DNA from: Penium margaritaceum
Taxonomy: Eukaryota; Streptophyta; Zygnematophyceae; Desmidiales; Peniaceae
Direction: 5' to 3'
NCBI GenBank assembly: GCA_023375785.1
Contig: SZWC01000103.1
Location: forward strand, 47,938-111,937
DNA: 64,000 nt
The translations under genes and the position numbers were made by a program. The notes beneath the pieces were generated by a model. That model searched no databases. It was not told the DNA's origin and saw only the letters and a list, made by a program, of their open reading frames with translations. Positions 12,901 to 25,218 of the stretch are shown one piece after another; within the stretch, counting starts at the first letter, position 1, and every line of letters starts with the position of its first letter.

Positions 12901-13006
12901 AAAGTCACTTGGTAAACTTTGTGGTCATGGTCAATGGCACATGCCAACTTTGTCAAGGCATTGCGCAAAATAGCCACACCGAGCCACCAGTATTCTACCT
13001 TGTTTA
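3994..13006 (+). repeat. 190-bp satellite array, plus orientation (block 1)
   Basis: Tandem monomers start with the core CAGTGGCACATGCC at 3997, 4187, 4377, 4567, 4757 and so on, an exact 190-bp period with occasional 1-bp slips (for example 4946, 5135) and one expanded unit (7034 to 7240, 206 bp). There are about 47 monomers. The core (monomer positions 1-44, ending GCGCACAATAGCC) and the stretch CACTGTGATTGG to GACCGTGGCTGACTCG are conserved. Two other domains vary and define subtypes. The array ends inside a monomer at CCTTGTTTA, where the LTR at 13007 begins. No coding function: open frames of 60-100 codons on both strands recur every 190 or 380 bp as by-products of the repeat. Confidence 0.97.
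7187..7206 (+). repeat. hybrid, 16-bp expanded satellite monomer
   Basis: The unit between cores at 7034 and 7240 is 206 bp instead of 190. Its right domain begins as type A (GATTCGTAGAAGTTA) and then restarts as type C (TGATTCATAGTCGTTTAAGG). This is a visible out-of-register junction between two monomer types, probably from unequal exchange or slippage. Confidence 0.75.
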
Positions 13007-13630
13007 TGTCAGAGTAAAGCGAAGATGACCACAATCAAGTGATGGTACCTCACTGGGATGTTCGAGGGAATACTCTCAATAAAGGTTTAACTTCGGCACG
13101 AACCACCTCGGTGATAGCTCCGAAGAATCCGTCAACGGTCACCGACCGACCAACAGACATTTGACCGAGTCATCCCCTAATAAAGTGACACCTGTCACCC
13201 GCGTCCGGCTAGCGGCAAGAAGCCATTGTCTTGTTTGTTAGTTCTGTTCTGCCTTTTATACAGAGTATATTGATTTCCTCAAGTTAACAAGAACAATTCT
13301 GCAAATCCTGTTCCGCTTTGGTTCCACGGCTTCGCCACCGTATCTTTGCTCTGCTCGTACTTCACATCTCCTGCCTTTGCTAGCATCTCACAGCTCTCAA
13401 CTCTTCGCTTCGTCACTCTCGTTCCTTCACTCAGTCCGCAATCCGTCATCACTCATTTTACTCTCAGACTCCCTCTCCCTCTCTCTACCTCATCTCAGCC
13501 CCTATCAAGCTCTGCGACTAACTCCTCGGGACCGCTCTCCCTTACGTCACTTTGGTGACGGCCTTGTACTTGTTCCAATGCTTCTGCTTGCTTCTGCCAC
13601 TGCTGCTCTCATGCCTGCATTCTTCTGACA
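13007..13630 (+). mobile_element. complete 624-bp copia LTR, plus strand
   Basis: The LTR begins TGTCAGAGTAAAG and ends CTTCTGACA, giving 7-bp perfect inverted termini (TGTCAGA and TCTGACA) with canonical TG...CA ends. It is followed at once by the primer-binding site. It is homologous to the minus-strand LTR at 197-785. The second half is pyrimidine-rich (13340-13600), as expected for R-U5. The upstream neighbour is plus-orientation satellite, while beyond the leader the satellite is in minus orientation. The element therefore lies exactly at an orientation switch. No target-site duplication can be tested because the right end of the element is missing. Confidence 0.88.
13252..13261 (+). promoter_or_regulatory. 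TATA-like element in LTR
   Basis: CCTTTTATAC lies about 245 bp into the LTR. The homologous position in the other LTR copy keeps CTTTTATGACC (minus strand). That is the usual place for the U3 promoter that drives the element. The assignment is by position and conservation between the two copies. Confidence 0.45.
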
Positions 13631-13642
13631 TGGTATCAGAGC
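13631..13642 (+). promoter_or_regulatory. primer-binding site for initiator-Met tRNA
   Basis: TGGTATCAGAGC is a perfect copy of the classical plant copia primer-binding site. It abuts the LTR terminus CA at 13629-13630, so it fixes both the LTR boundary and the element orientation (plus). Confidence 0.93.
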
Positions 13643-14453
13643 ATCAGGCGACATCACCTGGTGCCCCGTGACCGAGTCATCGCTCTGCCATCACCATTAC
13701 GTCCTCTCTTGAGTCTGCCTGCATCCGCCGCTGTTACCACCACTTCGCACTTGTCCACTTCATCAGCAGCTGACATCTGCAGCACCGCCTGAAGTGCTCC
13801 CCGCGCTGAAGGACGGCCTCATCATCCTAAGGAAGCCCTGCACCCAGTCCGCGCCCGTGGCCAACAAATGGTGACCTGCCAAACATAACAGCCGCAAGCA
13901 GCTCCCAAGCCGTCACCTACTGTCAACTTCCGAGAAGCTTCCTACCGCCCGCCATCTGCTACCACTCATCACCTCGGTCGTCGCAAGTGCCTCCGCCATT
14001 CTCCTCTCCCCTTGTCAACCTCATCTGCTCCATCTGCCCCATCGGCATCAGTCTCCTCGCATCCGTTGTGTCGCGTTGTATCCTCGCACTGTCTTCTCGT
14101 GTCATCAGCAGCAGCAGCGCAACTCTCACCGTCACGACATCAGACACCTCCAGTCTTCTTGCTCCCATTGCGAGCCAACTGGGGAACAAGCCGTCACTCT
14201 CCTGACATCAGCGGGCCAGTGCCCCTGCTCGCCATATGACTTTCTTTGCTACAACCGACTTCCTCTAGCTGCCAGGATATCGCACACCACCAGTCTTCCT
14301 GCCCGTCGGTCTCGGGCCAACTGGGGAACAAGCCGTCACTCTCCTGATTAGCGGAGTACTCAGTTGCCTCGCTCGTGCTTCCCATCGCGCCACCATCCTC
14401 TGCCGCCCGCACCCTCCATCCTCCTCCTTCGTACACCCTCCTCATCATCACCA
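13643..14453 (+). mobile_element. copia leader / possible gag start, truncated
   Basis: The first 190 bp are homologous to the leader at 1-184 (minus strand). Beyond that the sequence is C/T-rich with Ser/Pro/Cys-coding open frames on both strands, none of which shows a gag signature or zinc knuckle. An internal direct repeat starts near 14143 and again near 14285. The sequence stops abruptly at 14453, where minus-orientation satellite begins, so protease, integrase and RT are all absent. Confidence 0.7.
14143..14356 (+). repeat. 142-bp-spaced direct repeat in copia leader
   Basis: GCCAACTGGGGAACAAGCCG and the following TCACTCTCCTGA occur at 14174 and again at 14316, 142 bp apart. The preceding blocks (ACACCTCCAGTCTTCTTGC and CACCACCAGTCTTCCTGC) also match. 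This is a partial tandem duplication in the leader of the element, diverged outside the central block of about 35 bp. Confidence 0.75.
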
Positions 14454-17400
14454 GACAAAGTTGGCATGTGCCACTGACCACGACCACAAAGCTTACCAAG
14501 TGATGTTAGCTTATATGAAACATAACACGAGTCAGCCACGTTCGGAGTGCCCAATCACAGTTCAGATGTACTAGGCATGACCTTGTAGGTATAAACAAGG
14601 CAAAAAACTGGTGGCTTGGCAAAGCGTTTGTGCGCAATGCCTTGAGAAAGTTGGCATGTGCCACTGACCATGACCACAAAGTTTACAAAGTGACTTTAAG
14701 TTCTACGAATCGTAACACGAGTCAGCCACAGTCAGAGTGCCCAATCACAGTTTGGATGTACTAGGTATGACCTTGCAGTTATAAACAAGGTAAAAAACTG
14801 GTGGCTTGGCACGGCTACAGTGCGCAATGCCTTGACAAAGTTGGCATGTGCCACTGACCATGACCACAAAGTTTACCAAGAACCTTAAATGGCTATGATT
14901 CATAACACGAGTCTGCCACGGTCAGAGTGTGAAATCATAGTGCAGATATACTGGGCATGACCTTACAGGTATTAGAAAGGTAGAAAACTGGTGGCTCGGT
15001 TTGGCTATTGTCAGCAATACCCTGACAAAGTTGGCATGTGCCACTGACCATGACGACAAATGTATCCAATTCACTTTTACTTCTATTAATCATAACACGA
15101 GTCAACCACGGTCAGAGTGTCCAATCACAGTGCGGATGTACTAGGCATGATCTTGTAGGTTCAAACAAGGTAGAATATTGGTGGCTTGGTGTGGCTATTT
15201 TGCACTATGCCTTGACAAAGTTGGCATGTGCCACTGACCATGACCACAAATGTATCCAAGTGACTTTTACTTCTCTGGATCATAACACGAGTCAGCCACG
15301 GTCCGACTGTCCAATCACAGTGCAGATGTACTAGGCATGATTGTACAGGTGCAAACAAGGTCGAATACTGGTGGCTCGGTTTGGCTATTGTGCGCAATGC
15401 CTTGAAAAAGTTGGCATGTGCCACTGACCATGACCACAAATGTATCAAAGTGACTTTTACTTCTATTGAGCATAACACGAGCCAGCCACGGTCAGGGTGT
15501 CCAATTACAGTGCAGCTATAGTAGGCATAATCTTGCAGGTTCAAAAAAGGTAGATTACTGGTGGCTCGGTGTGGCTATTATGTGCAATGCCTTGACAAAG
15601 TTGGCATGTGCCACTGACCATGACCACAAAGTTTACCAAGTGACATTAACTTCTACAAATTGTAACACGAGTCAGCCACGGTCAGAGTGCCCAATCACAG
15701 CGCAAATCTAATATGCATGACCTTGCAGGTATAAACAAGGTAAAAAACCGGTGGCTTGGCACGGCTATTGTACGCAATGCCTTGAAAACGTTGGCATGTG
15801 CCACTGCCATGACCACAAAGTTTACCAAGTACCTTAAACGGCTATGAATCATTACACGAGTCAGCCACGGTCAGAGTGTCCAATCTCAGTGTACATATAC
15901 TGGGCATGACCTTGCACGTATAAGCTAGAATACTGGTGGCTCGGTGTGGCTATTGTGTGGAATGCCTTGACAAAGTTGGCATGTGCCACTGACCATGACC
16001 ACAAATGTATCCATGTGAGTTTTACTTCTATTGATCATAACACGAGTCAGCCACGGTCAGAGTGCCCAATCACAGTGCAGATGTACTAGGCATGATCTTG
16101 CAGGTGCAAACAAAGTAGAATACTGGTGGCGCGGTGTGGCTATTGTGCGCAATGCCTTGACAAAGTTGGCATGTGCCACTGACCATGACCACAAAGTTTA
16201 CCAAGTGACTTTAACTTCTACGAATTGTAACACGAGTCAGCCACAGTCAGAGTCCCCAATCACAGCGCACATCTAACATGCATGACTTTGCAGGTATAAA
16301 CAAGGTAAAAAACCGGTGGCTTGGTACGGCTAATGTGTGCAATGCCAAAACAAAGTTGGCATGTGCCACTGCCATGACCACAAAGTTTACCAAGTGACTT
16401 TAAACTATACGAATCGTAACACGAGTCAGCCACAGTCATAGTGCCCAATCACAGTTCAGATGTACTAGGCATGACCTTGCATGTATAAACAAGGTAAAGA
16501 ACCGGTGGCTTGGCACGGCTATTGTGCACAATGCCTTGACAAATTTGACATGTGCCACTGACCATGACCACAAAGTTTACCAAGTACCTTAAACAGCTAT
16601 GAATCATAACACGAGTCAGCCACTGTCAGAGTGTCCAATCACAGTGCAGACATACAGGGCATGACCTTACACGTATAAACAGGGTAGAATACTGGTGGCA
16701 CGGTGTGGCTATTGTGTGCAATGCCTTGACAAAGTTGGCATGTGCCACTGACCATGACCACAAATGTATCCAAGTGACTTTTACTTCTATTGATCATAAC
16801 ACAAGTCAGCCATGGTCAGAGAGTCCAATCACAGTGCAGATGTAGTAGGCATGATCTTGCAGGTGTAAACAAGGTAGTATACTGGTGGCTTGTTGTTGCT
16901 ATTTTGCGCAATGCCTTGACAAAGTTGGAATGTGCAACTGAACATGACCACAAAGTTTACCGAGTGACTTTAACTTCTACGAACCGTAACAAGAGTCAGC
17001 CACAGTCAGAATGCCCAGTCACAGTGCACAGCTAGTATGCATGACCTTGCACGTATAAACAAGGTAAAAAACCAGAGGCTTGGCACGGCTATTATGCGCA
17101 ATGCCTTGACAAAGTTGGCATGTGCCACTGACCATGACCACAACGTTTACCAAGTACATTAAACGGCTATGAATCTTAACACGAGTCAGCCACGGTCAGA
17201 GTGTCCCATCACAGTGTAGATTTAGTGGGCATGACCTTGCAGGTAGATACAAGGTATAATACTGGTGGCTTGGTGTGGCTATTGTGTGCAATGCCTTGAC
17301 AAAGTTGGCATGTGCCACTGACCATGACCACAAATGTATCCAAGTGGCCTTTACTTCTATTCATCATAACACAAGTCAGCCACGGTCAGAGTGTCCAATC

Positions 17401-20400
17401 ACAGTACAGATGTACTAGGCATGATCTTGCAGGTGCAAACAAGGTAGAATACTGGTGGCTCAGTGTGGCTATTGTGCGCAATGCCTTGATGAAGTTGGCA
17501 TGTGCCACTGACCATGACCACAAAGTTTACCAAGTGACTTTAACGTCTACGAATCGTAACACAAGTCAGCCACAGTCAATGTGCCCAATCACAGTTCAGA
17601 TGTACTATGCATGACCTTGCAGGTATAGAAAATGTAAAAATCCGGTAGCTTGGCACGGCTATTGTGCGCAATGCCTTGACAAAGTTGGCACGTGCCACTG
17701 ACCATGACCACAAAGTTTACCAAGTACCTTAAATGGCTATGAATCATAACATGAGTCAGCCACGGTCAAAGTGTCCAATCACAGTGCAGATGTACTAGAA
17801 ATTATCTTGCAGGTTCAAACAAGGTAGGATACTGGTGGCTCGATTGACTATTGTGCGCAATGCCTTGACAAAGTTGGCATGTGCCACTGACCATGACCAC
17901 AAATGTATCCAAGTGACTTCTACTTCTATTGATCATAACACAATTCAGCCACTGTCAGAGTATCCAATCACAGTATAGATATACTGGGCATGAACTTCCA
18001 GGTATAAACAAGGTAGAATACTGGTGGCTCGGTGGGGCTATTGTGCGCAATGCCTTGACAAAGTTGGCATGTGCCACAGACCATGACCACAAACGTTTCC
18101 AAGTGACTTTTACTTCTATTCATCATAACATGAGTCAGCCACGGTCAGAGTGCCCAATCATAGTGCAGATGTACTAGGCATGATCTTGCAGGTACAAACA
18201 AGGTAGAATACTGGTGGCTTGATGTGGCTATTGTGCGCAATGCCTTGACAGAGTTGGCATGTTCCACTGACCAAGACCACAAGTGTATCCAAGTGACATT
18301 TACTTCTATTGATCATAACACGAGTCAGCCACGGTCAAAGTGCCCAATCACAGTGCACATCTAATATGCATGACCTTGCATGTATAAACAAGGTAAAAAA
18401 CCGGTGGCTTTGCACGGCTATTCTGCACAATGCCTTGACAAAGTTGGCATGTGCCACTGAACATGACCACAAATGTATCCAATTGTCTTTTACTTATATT
18501 GATCATAACACGAGACAGCCACGGTCAGAGAGTCCAATCACAATGCAGATGTACTAGGCTAGATCCTGCAGGTACAAACAAGGTAGAATACTGGTGGCTC
18601 GGTGTGGCTATTGTGCGCAATGCCTAGACAAAGGCGGCATGTCCCACTGACCATGACCACAACGTTTACCAAGTGACTTTAACTTCTACGAACCGTAACA
18701 CGAGTCAGCCATGGTCAGAGTGTCCAATCACAGTACACATCTAAAATTCATGACCTTGCAGGTATAAACAAGGTAAAAAACCGGTGGCTTGGCACGGCTA
18801 TTGTGCGCAATGCCTTGACAAAGTTGGCATGTTCCACTGACCATGACCACAAAGTTTACCAAGTACCTTAAACGGCTATGAATCATAACACAAGTCAGCC
18901 TCGGTCAGAGTGTCCAATGACTGTGCAGATATACTGGGCATGACCTTGCAAGTATAAACAAGGTAGAATACTGGTGGCTCGGTTTGGCTATTGTGTGCAA
19001 TGCCTTGACAAAGTTGGCATGTGCCACTGACCATGACCACAAATGTATCCAAGTGACTTTTACTTATATTCATCATAACACGAAAAGCCACGGTCAGAGT
19101 GTCCAATCACAGTGCAGATGTACTAGGCATGATCTTGTAGGTGCAAACATGGTAGAATACTGGTGGCTCGGTGTGGCTATTGTGTGCAATGCCAAGGCAA
19201 AGTTGGCATGTGCCACTGACCATGACCACAAATGTATCCGAGTGACTTTTATCTCTATTGATCATAACACAAGTAAGCCACGGTCAGAGTGTCCAATCAC
19301 AGTGCAGATGTACTAGGCATGATCTTGCAGGTTCAAACAAGGTGGAATACTGGTGGCTCGGTGTGGCTATTGTGTGCAATGCCTTGACAAAGCTGGCATG
19401 TGCCACTGACCATGACCACAAAGTTCACCAGGTACCTTAAACGGCTATGAATCATAACACAATTCAGCCATGGTCAAGGTGTCCAATCACAGTGCAGATG
19501 TAATGGGCATGACATTGCAGGTACAAACAAGGTAGAAAACTGGTGGCTCAGTGTGGCTACTGTGTGCAGTGCCTTGAAAAATTTTGCATGTGCCACTGAC
19601 CATGACCACAAATGTATCAAAGTGATTTCTACTTCTATTGATCATAACACAAGTCAGCCACGGTCAGAGTGTCCAATCACAGTGCAGATGTACTAGGCAT
19701 GATATTGCAGGTGCAAACAAGGTCGAATACTGGTGGCTCGATGTGGCTATTGTGTGCAATGCCTTGACAAAGTTGGCATGTGCCACTGACCATGACCACA
19801 AANNNNNNNNNNNNNNNNNNNNNNNNNNNNNNNNNNNNNNNNNNNNNNNNNNNNNNNNNNNNNNNNNNNNNNNNNNNNNNNNNNNNNNNNNNNNNNNNNN
19901 NNNNNNNNNNNNNNNNNNNNNNNNNNNNNNNNNNNNNNNNNNNNNNNNNNNNNNNNNNNNNNNNNNNNNNNNNNNNNNNNNNNNNNNNNNNNNNNNNNNN
20001 NNNNNNNNNNNNNNNNNNNNNNNNNNNNNNNNNNNNNNNNNNNNNNNNNNNNNNNNNNNNNNNNNNNNNNNNNNNNNNNNNNNNNNNNNNNNNNNNNNNN
20101 NNNNNNNNNNNNNNNNNNNNNNNNNNNNNNNNNNNNNNNNNNNNNNNNNNNNNNNNNNNNNNNNNNNNNNNNNNNNNNNNNNNNNNNNNNNNNNNNNNNN
20201 NNNNNNNNNNNNNNNNNNNNNNNNNNNNNNNNNNNNNNNNNNNNNNNNNNNNNNNNNNNNNNNNNNNNNNNNNNNNNCTATTGTGCGCAATGCCTTGACA
20301 AAGTTGGCATGCGCCACTGACCATGACCACAAATGTATCCAAGTGACTTTTACATCTACTGATCATAACACAAGTCAGCCACTGTCAGAGTGTCCAATCA

Positions 20401-23400
20401 CAGTGCAGATGTATTAGGCATGATATTACAGGTGCAAACAAGGTAGAATACTGGTGGCTTGGTGTGGCTATTGTGCGCAATGCCTTGACAAAGTTGGCAT
20501 TTGCCACTGACCACGACCACATAGTTTACCAAGTGACTTTAACTTCTACGAATTGTAACACGAGTCAGCCACGGTCAGAGTGCCCGATGACATTGCACAC
20601 CTAATATGCATGACCTTGCAGGTATAAACAAGGTAAAAAACCGGTGGCTTGGCACGGCTATTGTATGCCATGCCTTGACAAAAATGGCATGTGCCACTGA
20701 CCATGACCACAACGTTTATCACGTGACTTTAAGTTCAACGAATCATAACACGAGTCAGCCACGATCAGAGTGCCCATCACAGTGCACATATAATATGCCT
20801 GACCTTACCAATATAAACAAGGTAAAAAACCGGTGGCTTGGTACGGCTATTGTACGCAATGCTTTGACAATGTTGGCATGTGCCACTGACCATGACCACA
20901 AAGTTTACCAAGTACCTTAAACGGCTATGAATCATAACACGAGTCAGCCACAGTCAGAGTGTCCAATCACAGTGCAGATATACTATGCATGATCTTGCAG
21001 ATACAAACAAGGTAGAGTACTTGTGGCTCGGCGTGGCTATTGTGCGCAATGCCTTGACAAAGTTGGCATGTGCCATTGACCATGACCACAATGTTTACCA
21101 AGTGGCTTTAACATATACGAATCGTAACACGAGTCAGCCATAGTCAGAGTACCCAATCAAAGTTCAGATTTACGAGGCAAGACCTTGCAGGTATAAACAA
21201 GTTCAAATACCAGTGGCTTTGCACGGCAAATGTGCACAATGCCTTGACAAAGTTGGCCTGTGCCATTGACCATTACCACAAAGTCTACCAAGTACCTTAA
21301 ACGGCTATGAATCTTAACACGAGTCAGCCACGGTCAGAGTGTCCAATCACAGTGCAGATATACTGGGCATAACCTTGCAGGTACAAACAAGGTAGAATAC
21401 AGGTGGCTCAGTGTGACTATTGTGCGCAATGCCTTGACTATGTTGGCATGTGCCACTGACCACGACCACAAATAGATCCAAGTGACTTTTACTTCTACTG
21501 ATCATAACACAAGTCAGCCACGGTCAGAGTGTCAAATCACAGTGCAGATGTACTAGGCATGATCTTGCAGGTGCAAACAAGGTAGAATACTGGTGGCTCG
21601 GTGTGGCTATTGTGCGCAATGCCCTGACAAAGTTGGCATGTGCCACTGACCATGACCACATAGTTTAACATGTGGCTTTAACTTCTACAAATTGTAACAC
21701 GAGTCAGCCACGTTCAGGGTTCCCAATAACATTGCACATATAATATGCATGACCTTGCAGGTATAAACAAGGTAAAGAACTGGTGGCTTGGCACGGCTAT
21801 TGTATGCAATGCCTTGACAAAGTTGGCATGTGCCACTGACCATGACCAGAAAGTTTACCAAGTACCTTAAACGGCTATGAATCATAACACGAGTCAGCCA
21901 CAGTCAGAGTGTCCAATCACAGTGCAGATATACTAAGCATGACCTTGCAGGTATAAACAAGGTAGAATATTGGTGGCTCGGTATGGCTATTGTGCGCAAT
22001 GCCTTGACAAAGTTGGCATGTGCCACTGACCATGACCACAATGTTTACCAAGTGACTTTAACTTCTACGAATTGTAACACGAGTCAGCTACAGTTGGAGT
22101 GCCCAATGACATTGCACATCTAATATGCATGACCTTACAGGTATAAACAAGGTAAAAAATCGGTGGCTTGGCACGGCTATTGTATGCAATGCCTTTTCAA
22201 AGTTGGCATGTGTCATTGACCATGACCACACAGTTTACCAAGTACCTTAAACAGCTATGAATCATGACACGAGCCAGCCACGGTCAGAGTGTCCAATCAC
22301 TGTGCAGATATACAGGGAATGACCTTGCAGGTATAAACAAGGGAGAATACTGCTGGCTTGGGGTGGCTATTGTGCGCAATGCCTTGACAACGTTGGCATG
22401 TGCCACTGACCATGACCACAAATGTATCCAATTGACATTTACTTCTATTGATCATAACACGAGTCAGTCACGGTCAGAGTGTCAAATCACAATTCAGATG
22501 TACTGGGCAGGGTCTTGAAGGTCCAAATAAGGTATAATACTGGTGGCTTGGTGTGGCTATTGTGCGCAATGCCTTGACAAAGCTGGCATGTGCCACTTAC
22601 CATAACCACAAAGTTTACCAAGTTACTTAAACTTCTATGAATTGTAACACGAGTCAGCCATGGTCTGAGTGCCCAATCAAAGCGCAATTCCAGTACGTAT
22701 GACATTGTAGGTCTAAACAAGGTAGAATACTGGTGGCTCGGTGTGGCTATTGTGCTCAATGCCTTGACAAAGGTGGCATGTGCCACTGACCATGACCACA
22801 ACGTTTACCAAGTACCTTAAACGGCTACGAATCATAACACGAGTCAGCCACGGTCAGAGTGTCCAATCACAGTGCACATATACTGGGCATGACCTTTCAG
22901 GTATAAACAAGGTGGAAGACTGGTGGCTCGGTGTGGCTATTGTGCGCAATGCCTTGACAAAGTTGGCATGTGCCACTGACGATGACAACAAAGTTAACCA
23001 AGTACCCTAAACGGCTACGAGTCATAACACGAGTCAGCCACAAGCAGAGTGTCCAATCACAGTGCAGATATACTCGGCATGACCATGCAGGTATAAACAA
23101 GGTGGAATATTGGTGGCTCGGTTTGGCTATTGTGCGCAAAGCCTTGACAAAGTTGGCATGTGCCACTGACCATGACCACAAAGTCTACCAACTCCCTTAA
23201 ATGGCTATGAACCTTAACACAAGTCAGCCACGGTCAGAGTCTCCAATCACAGTGCAGATATACTGGGCATGACCTTGGAGGTACAATCAAGGTAGAATAC
23301 GGGTGGCTCGGTGTGACTATTCTGCGCAATATCTTCACAAAGTTTGCATGTCCACTGACCATGACCATAAATGTATCCAAGTGACTTTTACTTCTACTGA

Positions 23401-24200
23401 TCATTACTCAAGTCAGCCACGGTCAGAGTGTCCAATCACAGTGCAGATGTACTAGGCATGATCTTGCAGGTGCAAACAAGGTATAATACTGGTGGTTCGG
23501 TCTGGCTAGTGTGCGCAATGCCTTGACAAAGTTGGCATGTGTCACTGACCATGACCAGAAAGCTTACCAAGTACCTTAAACGGCTATGAATCATAACACG
23601 AGTCAGCCATGGTCAGAGTGTCCAATCACAGTGTAGATATACTAGGCATGGCCTTGCAGGTATAAACAAGGTAGAATACTGGTGGCTTGGTGTGGCTATT
23701 GTGCGCAATGCCTTGACAAAGTTGGCATGTGCCACTGACCACGCCCACAAATGTATCCAATTCACATTTGCTTCTATCGACCATAACACGAGTCAGCCAC
23801 GGTCAGAGTGTCCAATCACAGTGCAGATGTACTAGGCATGATCTTGCAGGTGCAAACAAGGTATAATACTGGTGGTTCGGTCTGGCTAGTGTGCGCAATG
23901 CCTTGACAAAGTTGGCATGTGCCACTGACCATAACCACAAAGTTTACCAAGTGACTTTAACTTCTATGAATCGTAACACGAGTCAGCCATGGTCTGAGTG
24001 CCCAATCACAGCGCACTTCTAATATGCATGACCTTGTAGGTATAAACAAGGTAAAATACTGGTGGCTCGGTGTGGCTATTGTGCGCAATGCCTTGACAAA
24101 GGTGGCATGTGCCACTGACCATGACCACAAATTTTACCAAGTACCTTAAACGGCTACGAATCATAACATGAGTCAGCTACGGTCAGAGTGTCCAGTCACA
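14454..24200 (-). repeat. 190-bp satellite array, minus orientation (block 2)
   Basis: It is the same satellite as block 1 but reverse complemented, so the core reads GGCATGTGCCACTG on the plus strand. The 190-bp spacing is kept throughout, about 51 monomers including an N gap at 19803-20277. The array begins inside the conserved core (GACAAAGTTGGC at 14454) and ends at CCAGTCACA (24200). The same subtype domains are present. No genes: open frames of 60-110 codons here follow the repeat period. Confidence 0.96.
19803..20277. other. assembly gap (475 N)
   Basis: An unresolved N run lies within the minus-orientation array. The phase on the two sides (ending in the ACCACAAA region, resuming at CTATTGTGCGC) does not fit 475 bp for a 190-bp period, so the length is an estimate and the true missing amount is unknown. 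Open frames spanning it are artefacts. Confidence 0.97.
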
Positions 24201-25218
24201 CGATTTAGCGCTTCCACCTCGCAGAGGTCCTAGCGAAGCCCAAGCAGCACTACTTTAAGTAGCTTAGATCAATGTACTCTTGCTTCCACTATTCCATCAA
24301 TCAATCATTTCCTTCCATCACTCTCGCAACTATTATCGTGTCGATCCTCAGTCAACTGCCTGTCTCGCATCGCTCATCTCCACAACTTGTTACTGCCAAC
24401 CTGCTCAACTCATAACTTGTGCCAAGCAGCGCCACGAGCCTTCCCGTGTCGTATTCTCTCCACCTCAAAACCCTGACAGTACGGGCGCGGAAGTACAAAG
24501 GCGCCTTGACGAGGCAATGTGGGTGAGATTGAGTAAAGCAAAGGAGCAACAAAGGGCAAAGCTGGTGAAAGCGAATGAAGGTAACAAGGGATGCAAGTGC
24601 CTGAGCTGTGAAGGTGGATGAAGAGATGACACAGTGAGGCCACAGCCGTGATGGCAGGCGTAGCGGAAGATGAGGCAAGCTCAATTGATTTGAGCAGATA
24701 GCTGATAAGAGAGGCAAAAAATACAAGGAGGATTGAACTACTTAAGTACCAGTCATAGTCTCTACTATGGGGGGCGATAGCCTAAGTGGTGCCGCAGCCG
24801 CTTGGCTGCTTCTGCCATGGAGGCAGGGTGCGGAGCCGCTTCGCGGCTCGGCACGAACAAGAGAGATGCGGGACGTCGTGGAGGCACGTAGTCCTGGAGT
24901 GGTGCGCCGGTGTTGTTCAGCTATGCCTGTTTTTGGTACATGGGCAAGAGAGTGCTTCTCCGCCACGTGAGCGCGGAGCGAAGTCCGGAGCGCTGGTTCT
25001 GGATGACCGTTATCGCGCAACCGGCCATTCGTGAAGTGTCGGCCAGGGAAACTCCGAACCAGTTCTTGTGTAGAGCCATCGTCGCGGGGATGAGCTGGTC
25101 ACCGACAGAGGTTTTTGGTGTCCAAGATTCGTATGCCCTTGCTTTGCCGCGGAGGGGCACTTGTGGAGTATGAGTCCCAGTTGGGGCAGATTTGTGATAT
25201 TGTGAGTGTATTATGACA
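24201..25218. other. 1.0-kb non-satellite segment, unrecognised
   Basis: This interrupts block 2. It has an AT-moderate left half with a small palindrome (CTACTTTAAGTAG, near 24250) and a GC-rich right half. A plus-strand open frame (24280-24621) holds a charged stretch, AEVQRRLDEAMWVRLSKAKE, then KCLSCEGG, but nothing diagnostic. From about 24900 to 25170 frames are open on both strands, and I do not recognise either product. Relative to satellite phase, roughly 120 bp of monomer is missing between the two flanks, so this is not a clean insertion with target duplication. An organelle-derived or transposon-derived piece is possible, and the sequence does not decide. Confidence 0.6.
24794..24849. 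repeat. cluster of three short hairpins
   Basis: Three perfect inverted repeats follow one another: GCAGCC/GGCTGC (24794-24799, 24804-24809, 4-nt loop), CTGCC/GGCAG (24812-24816, 24822-24826) and GAGCCGC/GCGGCTC (24833-24839, 24843-24849, 3-nt loop). They sit in the GC-rich half of the unrecognised segment. Such dense small hairpins are common in some organelle and mobile-element sequences. Function is unknown. Confidence 0.7.

Noticed and set aside
13346-14351. Short Ser/Leu-rich frames in the LTR and leader
   Set aside because: C/T-rich LTR and leader sequence gives open frames on one strand without gag features.
19638-20417. Long frames running through N gaps here and at 34649-35353
   Set aside because: They exist only because N codons are not stops, and both ends are satellite translation.
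24780-24850. tRNA-like gene in the hairpin cluster
   Set aside because: The three hairpins do not form a cloverleaf, and there is no T-loop GGTTCGAATCC-type box in the right place.
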